In this document: positions 5,544 to 8,624 of the stretch, piece by piece
Layout of the letters: the number at the start of each line of letters is the position of its first letter
How positions within the stretch are numbered: position 1 is the stretch's first letter
DNA from: Rhodoferax sp.
GTDB lineage: Bacteria > Pseudomonadota > Gammaproteobacteria > Burkholderiales > Burkholderiaceae_C
Length of the DNA: 8,624 bases
Reading direction: 5' to 3'
NCBI GenBank assembly: GCA_020048255.1
Contig: JAIFMR010000118.1
Location: 1 to 8,624, forward strand
Program-made: the position numbers and the translations under genes
Notes under the pieces: generated by a model
Told to the model about the DNA's origin: nothing
The model's input: only the letters and a program-made list of their open reading frames with translations
Database searches by the model: none

Positions 5544-7387
5544 CCCGGGTGCAAATGGAGAGCCGCTCGATTACAACAGACCCATGTACGAACAGTCGCT
5601 CCATGAACCTGCCAGACCCTGAGACAACCGACGACAGTGATGCGTATGCTGCACTGCTGCAGTTTCTATACCGTGTACCCGTTGGGCTGGTGCAAACCAA
5701 TCTGGATGGCGAGGTGGAGATGATGAATCCCAAAGCCGCTCAGATGCTGATGCCCCTGGCTACCGACGCGAGTCTGGACAATCTTTTTCAAGTGCTCTCG
5801 CCCATGGCCCCAGATCTGCGCAAGATGAGTTTGGCCGTGACAGCACCCTCGGGTGAAGTGTGCGATTCGTTGCGCGTTGATGTGAGTGTGCCTTTGGCTG
5901 GGGGGCGGACGGTGCGCAGCACCCTGTCCATCAGCATTTTCAAGTTTGATGGCAACCGGCTGCTGGCGATGCTGGGTGACGTCACGCTGGAAGTGCAACG
6001 TGAACAGGCGGGTTTGGAGCGCCGTCTGCGTGATGCCGCCCGGCTCGACCTATTGACGCAAATGCCCAACCGAGAGGTGGTGAAGGACCGGCTGTTTGCC
6101 ATTCAGACGCAACAGACATCGGATGACCAGAACGAGTTTGCAGTGTTGTTCATGAACTGCGACCGCTTCAAGCAAATCAACGATGCACTGGGTGTTGCCG
6201 TAGGCGACGAGATGCTGGGCATGCTTGCCGAGCGACTGCGTGCCACTTTGCGCTTGACCGACCGGGTCGGGCGCAGCAGCCCTGCACAGCACATTGCCGC
6301 GCGCGTGGGTGGCGATGAATTTGTGGTGCTGCTTGACAACCTGTTGCACCCGGATGACGCGCATGCCGTGGCACAACGTCTGCTTGATGTTCTGGCCAAA
6401 CCCTACGGTATTGGGCCGCATCAGTTGTATTGTGGTGTCAGCATGGGGGTTGTGATGAAGGCGCAGGCCTCAGGCGATGCAGATGCCGTGATGCAAGATG
6501 CCAGTATTGCCATGGTCGAGGCCAAACGCGCTGGCGGTGGGCGCTATGTCGTTTTTGAGACGGCCATGCAGGCGGCGGCCTTGCTGCGCTCACGCACCGA
6601 AGCCCAATTGCGCCAGGCGCTGGCCCAGCAACAGTTGTTTGTGGTCTACCAGCCGGTGGTTGGTTTGGACAAGTCGGGCGACATTGACGTTGGCTCTGGG
6701 GTGGAGGCCCTGGTGCGCTGGGAACATCCCCAACGCGGGCTGGTATCACCCGTTGAATTTATCGGTCTGGCCGAAGAATGCGGGCTGATTGGTGCTATTG
6801 GTGAATTTGTGCTGGATAGCGCGTGCGGTGATTTCATGCAGTGGCAACGCAGCCACCCGCAAGCACCCCGGTTGTTGGCTGTCAATCTGTCACGGGCTCA
6901 AATTGAACAGCCTGACGTGGTGTCCATGGTGGCCAAGACGCTGCAAACGCACCAGATGCCAGCCCACCAGTTGCAGCTGGAAATCACTGAAAGTCTGGCT
7001 GCACAAAGCGTCCTCGTGCAGCAGCAGTTGTCGGCACTCAAGGCGTTGGGGCTGACGCTGGCGCTTGATGACTTTGGCACCGGCTATTCCTCGCTGTCGA
7101 GTTTGCACCAGTTTCCGGTGGATGTGGTCAAAATTGACCGCTCATTCACCGCGCAGGGTGACACCAGCGCCCATCACCGGGTGCTGATCGAAGCCACCGT
7201 GCGGGTTGCGCAAAGCCTGGGCATGCAAACTGTCGCCGAAGGCATTGAAACTACCTCACAAGCGGCGGTCATCACTGCGCTGGGTTGCGACAAGGGGCAG
7301 GGTTACCTGTACAGCCACCCCTTGACTGCCGAGCAAATGCAGGCCTGGATGGCGCGGGTTTCAACGGAAGGCAACGTTGACGCGTAG
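5540..7387 (+). CDS. PAS-GGDEF-EAL cyclic-di-GMP enzyme, probably phosphodiesterase
   Basis: A 615-residue cytoplasmic protein that sets cyclic-di-GMP level. A PAS-like sensor (about 37-155; YRVPVGLVQTNLDGEVEMMNP) is followed by a short helix, a GGDEF domain (about 168-345) and an EAL domain (about 355-605). The EAL domain keeps its catalytic set: EALVRW with Glu389, NLS, LEITES with Glu481, DDFGTGYSS with Asp510-Asp511, VKIDRSF with Lys531, VAEGIET with Glu567 and QGYLYSHPL. The GGDEF motif is canonical (257-261), but the upstream metal-binding motif reads FMNCDRFKQIND, with Asn206 replacing the usual first Asp; no RxxD inhibitory site precedes it. Phosphodiesterase is therefore the likelier activity, with the GGDEF part perhaps regulatory. 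GTG at 5540 overlaps the PYP-like stop (GTGA), suggesting coupling; ATG at 5555 or 5603 are alternatives, and the first 30 residues look unstructured. Context suggests it is the output partner of the PYP-like sensor (inference). Confidence 0.95.
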   Translation: MTRVQMESRSITTDPCTNSRSMNLPDPETTDDSDAYAALLQFLYRVPVGLVQTNLDGEVEMMNPKAAQMLMPLATDASLDNLFQVLSPMAPDLRKMSLAVTAPSGEVCDSLRVDVSVPLAGGRTVRSTLSISIFKFDGNRLLAMLGDVTLEVQREQAGLERRLRDAARLDLLTQMPNREVVKDRLFAIQTQQTSDDQNEFAVLFMNCDRFKQINDALGVAVGDEMLGMLAERLRATLRLTDRVGRSSPAQHIAARVGGDEFVVLLDNLLHPDDAHAVAQRLLDVLAKPYGIGPHQLYCGVSMGVVMKAQASGDADAVMQDASIAMVEAKRAGGGRYVVFETAMQAAALLRSRTEAQLRQALAQQQLFVVYQPVVGLDKSGDIDVGSGVEALVRWEHPQRGLVSPVEFIGLAEECGLIGAIGEFVLDSACGDFMQWQRSHPQAPRLLAVNLSRAQIEQPDVVSMVAKTLQTHQMPAHQLQLEITESLAAQSVLVQQQLSALKALGLTLALDDFGTGYSSLSSLHQFPVDVVKIDRSFTAQGDTSAHHRVLIEATVRVAQSLGMQTVAEGIETTSQAAVITALGCDKGQGYLYSHPLTAEQMQAWMARVSTEGNVDA

Positions 7388-7404
7388 CGCTGACCTGTTG
7401 CCGA

Positions 7405-7494
7405 TGGGTTGATTGAAACTGCGGCTGACCGACACCAAGTGGCGGAGCTTGACGGGTTACTGAGGCAGTTAGAGGCGGGCATTCAATCAACCCA
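7405..7494. repeat. 13-bp perfect inverted repeat, arms 64 bp apart
   Basis: TGGGTTGATTGAA (7405-7417) and TTCAATCAACCCA (7482-7494) are exact reverse complements bounding a 90-bp segment. A 13-base match is unlikely by chance in so short a region. The ends lack an obvious flanking direct repeat, and there is no T run, so it is neither a clear transposon remnant nor a classic terminator. It may be a long-looped RNA structure or a small palindromic element. Confidence 0.7.
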
Positions 7495-7495
7495 G

Positions 7496-7521
7496 CTGAG
7501 CACACGAAAGAGTGTGTTCGG
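7496..7521 (+). terminator. Hairpin before the aldehyde dehydrogenase gene
   Basis: CTGAGCACAC (7496-7505) pairs with GTGTGTTCGG (7512-7521) over ten positions including two G-U pairs, with the loop GAAAGA. It could end or attenuate transcription from the GGDEF-EAL gene, but no T run follows. It lies only 17 bases before the next ATG, so control of that gene's translation is an alternative. Confidence 0.35.
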
Positions 7522-7538
7522 GCCTAAACTGCCACTCC

Positions 7539-8624
7539 ATGAATACACCTGACACCCCCACAGACCAGATCTTGAGCGCTGCGTTGAAGCAACAACGCGA
7601 TGCCTATCTTTTGCACCCGGTGCCGAGTTTGCAAGAACGCAAGGCCGACTTGCGCACGCTGCAGCGGTTTATCCGGGAGCACAAAGATGCGCTGTGTGAT
7701 GCAATCAGTGCAGACTATGGTCACCGCTCGCGTCACGAAACCCTGCTGGCAGAGATCTTCCCTGCGGTGGACGGCATTGACCACGTCATCGGTGAACTGC
7801 GTGGCTGGATGCGACCGCAGCGTCGCTCAGTGGACTGGCGCAACTTTTTAGGTGCCAGCAATCGCGTGATACCCCAGCCCTTGGGCGTGGTGGGCGTGAT
7901 CGTGCCCTGGAACTTTCCGCTGAATTTGAGCATGGTGCCGCTGAGCTACATCTTTGCCGCAGGCAACCGGGCCATGGTGAAGATGAGCGAAAACTCGCGC
8001 CACTTGGCGGCCTACCTGATGGCCCACATGCCGGCCTATTTTCCCCCAGAAAAACTGCAGTTTTTTGATGAAACCGGGGGTGTGGGCGTGGCATTTTCCA
8101 CGCTCAAGTTCGATCATCTGCTGTTCACCGGCTCGGGCCAGACCGGCCGCGCCGTGATGGCGGCTGCCGCGCAAAACCTGTGCCCGGTGACCCTGGAGCT
8201 GGGTGGCAAGGCCCCGGCGATCGTTTGCGATGATTTCCCGCTGAAACTGGCGGCCGAGCGCATTATGTTTGTGAAACTGCTCAATGCCGGGCAGATCTGC
8301 ACCACAGTGGATCACGCCTGGCTGCCTGCAGGACAGGTCGATACCTTTGTCAACCTGGCGCGGGGTCTGGCGGCAGCGCGGTACCCCAGCCTGGATTCGC
8401 CTGACTACACGTCCATCATCGATCCACGCGCTTTTGAACGCCTGCTGGCTGCACTTGAGGATGCGCGAAGCCGGGGTGCACAGCTTGTGCCCCTGCTCGA
8501 CGGCCCGGCGTTTGACCGAGCCCAACGCAAGATTGCGCCGCACATCGTGCTCAACGCCCCGCCAGACTGCGTGCTGATGCAGCGCGAGATTTTTGGCCCT
8601 ATCCTGCCGCTGCGCAGCTACACC
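7539..8624 (+). CDS. Aldehyde dehydrogenase, coniferyl aldehyde dehydrogenase-like, 3' end cut by window
   Basis: An NAD(P)-dependent aldehyde dehydrogenase oxidising an aldehyde to its acid; cytoplasmic. The 362 visible residues hold SRHETLLAEIFP, PQPLGVVGVIVPWNFPLNLSM with the catalytic Asn125, AAGNRAMVKMSENSR, FDHLLFTGSGQTGRAVM, PVTLELGGKAPAIV with the general base Glu220, and NAGQICTT with the nucleophile Cys254. The short N-terminus, YGHRSRHE block, PVTLELGGKAP and FDHLLFTG fit the coniferyl aldehyde dehydrogenase (CalB-like) group, about 475 residues, so some 110 are missing. That group usually has NAGQTCIAPDY where this protein has NAGQICTTVDH, so substrate range may differ; fatty or other aromatic aldehydes are possible. 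ATG at 7539 gives the expected N-terminus; no clear ribosome binding site precedes it. Its 151-bp separation and the hairpin suggest a separate unit from the cyclic-di-GMP gene. Confidence 0.92.
   Translation, partial: MNTPDTPTDQILSAALKQQRDAYLLHPVPSLQERKADLRTLQRFIREHKDALCDAISADYGHRSRHETLLAEIFPAVDGIDHVIGELRGWMRPQRRSVDWRNFLGASNRVIPQPLGVVGVIVPWNFPLNLSMVPLSYIFAAGNRAMVKMSENSRHLAAYLMAHMPAYFPPEKLQFFDETGGVGVAFSTLKFDHLLFTGSGQTGRAVMAAAAQNLCPVTLELGGKAPAIVCDDFPLKLAAERIMFVKLLNAGQICTTVDHAWLPAGQVDTFVNLARGLAAARYPSLDSPDYTSIIDPRAFERLLAALEDARSRGAQLVPLLDGPAFDRAQRKIAPHIVLNAPPDCVLMQREIFGPILPLRSYT

Larger units (their letters stand above)
7388..7538. other. Intergenic region with inverted repeat, no firm gene
   Basis: The 151 bp between the GGDEF-EAL stop and the aldehyde dehydrogenase start hold a 13-bp perfect inverted repeat and a hairpin, listed separately. 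A frame from TTG 7409 to TGA 7552 (47 residues, MIETAADRHQVAELDGLLRQ onward) reads like helical protein. It has no ribosome binding site and overlaps the next start, so it is not called as a gene; it may be a remnant. A TTGACG at 7449-7454 has no good -10 partner. Confidence 0.5.

Noticed and set aside
7405..7494. An attC-like integron site or a typical insertion-sequence end.
   Set aside because: The arms lack the GTTRRRY/RYYYAAC core pair of attC, and there is no transposase fragment or flanking direct repeat.
7409..7552. Small frame starting at TTG and encoding 47 residues.
   Set aside because: It has no ribosome binding site, a rare start codon, overlap with the aldehyde dehydrogenase start and no known family. 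It is mentioned only as a possible remnant.
7848..8543. Minus-strand open frame of about 231 codons.
   Set aside because: It lies entirely opposite the aldehyde dehydrogenase, whose catalytic residues are all in place on the plus strand.

Overview
The window looks like chromosome of a betaproteobacterium, most likely of the Comamonadaceae (Rhodoferax/Polaromonas/Acidovorax side). This rests on moderately high-GC coding sequence, protein variants remembered from that group, and two copies of a short 'AGCTNCT…TAGGGGCTAGAGGC' repeat of a kind scattered through Comamonadaceae genomes. The taxonomic call is from memory and the species is not identified.

Left half (1 to about 4870, all minus strand): one compact gene run, read right to left. 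It holds a DUF2237 protein (4869-4507), a photolyase/cryptochrome-family protein (4482-2905), a 53-residue Cys-rich DUF2256 protein (2893-2732), a DASH-type cryptochrome whose start overlaps the DUF2256 stop by four bases (2735-1437), and an FeS-type (6-4)-photolyase-like protein that runs off the left edge (1355-1). Three different branches of the photolyase/cryptochrome superfamily thus sit in one probable operon. Two of them carry a copy of the same short repeat inside the coding sequence, read in frame but in different frames.

Middle (4870-5150): a 281-bp divergent control region. It has a good sigma70-like promoter for the plus-strand genes, a weak extended -10 candidate for the minus operon, and two perfect 10-bp palindromes spaced 20 bp centre to centre.

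Right half (plus strand): a small PAS protein of the photoactive-yellow-protein type (5151-5543). It keeps the residues equivalent to Tyr42, Glu46 and Cys69 of Halorhodospira PYP. Its stop overlaps by four bases the start of a PAS-GGDEF-EAL protein (5540-7387) with an apparently complete EAL active site and a substituted metal-binding Asp in the GGDEF domain. After a 151-bp gap with a 13-bp inverted repeat and a hairpin comes the 5' part of an aldehyde dehydrogenase of the coniferyl aldehyde dehydrogenase type (7539 to the right edge).

Working picture (inference): a blue-light locus. One arm encodes flavin photoreceptors and DNA-repair photolyases with two small Cys-rich partners. The other encodes a possible p-coumarate-type photosensor coupled to a cyclic-di-GMP enzyme. 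Both arms are driven from a shared control region.
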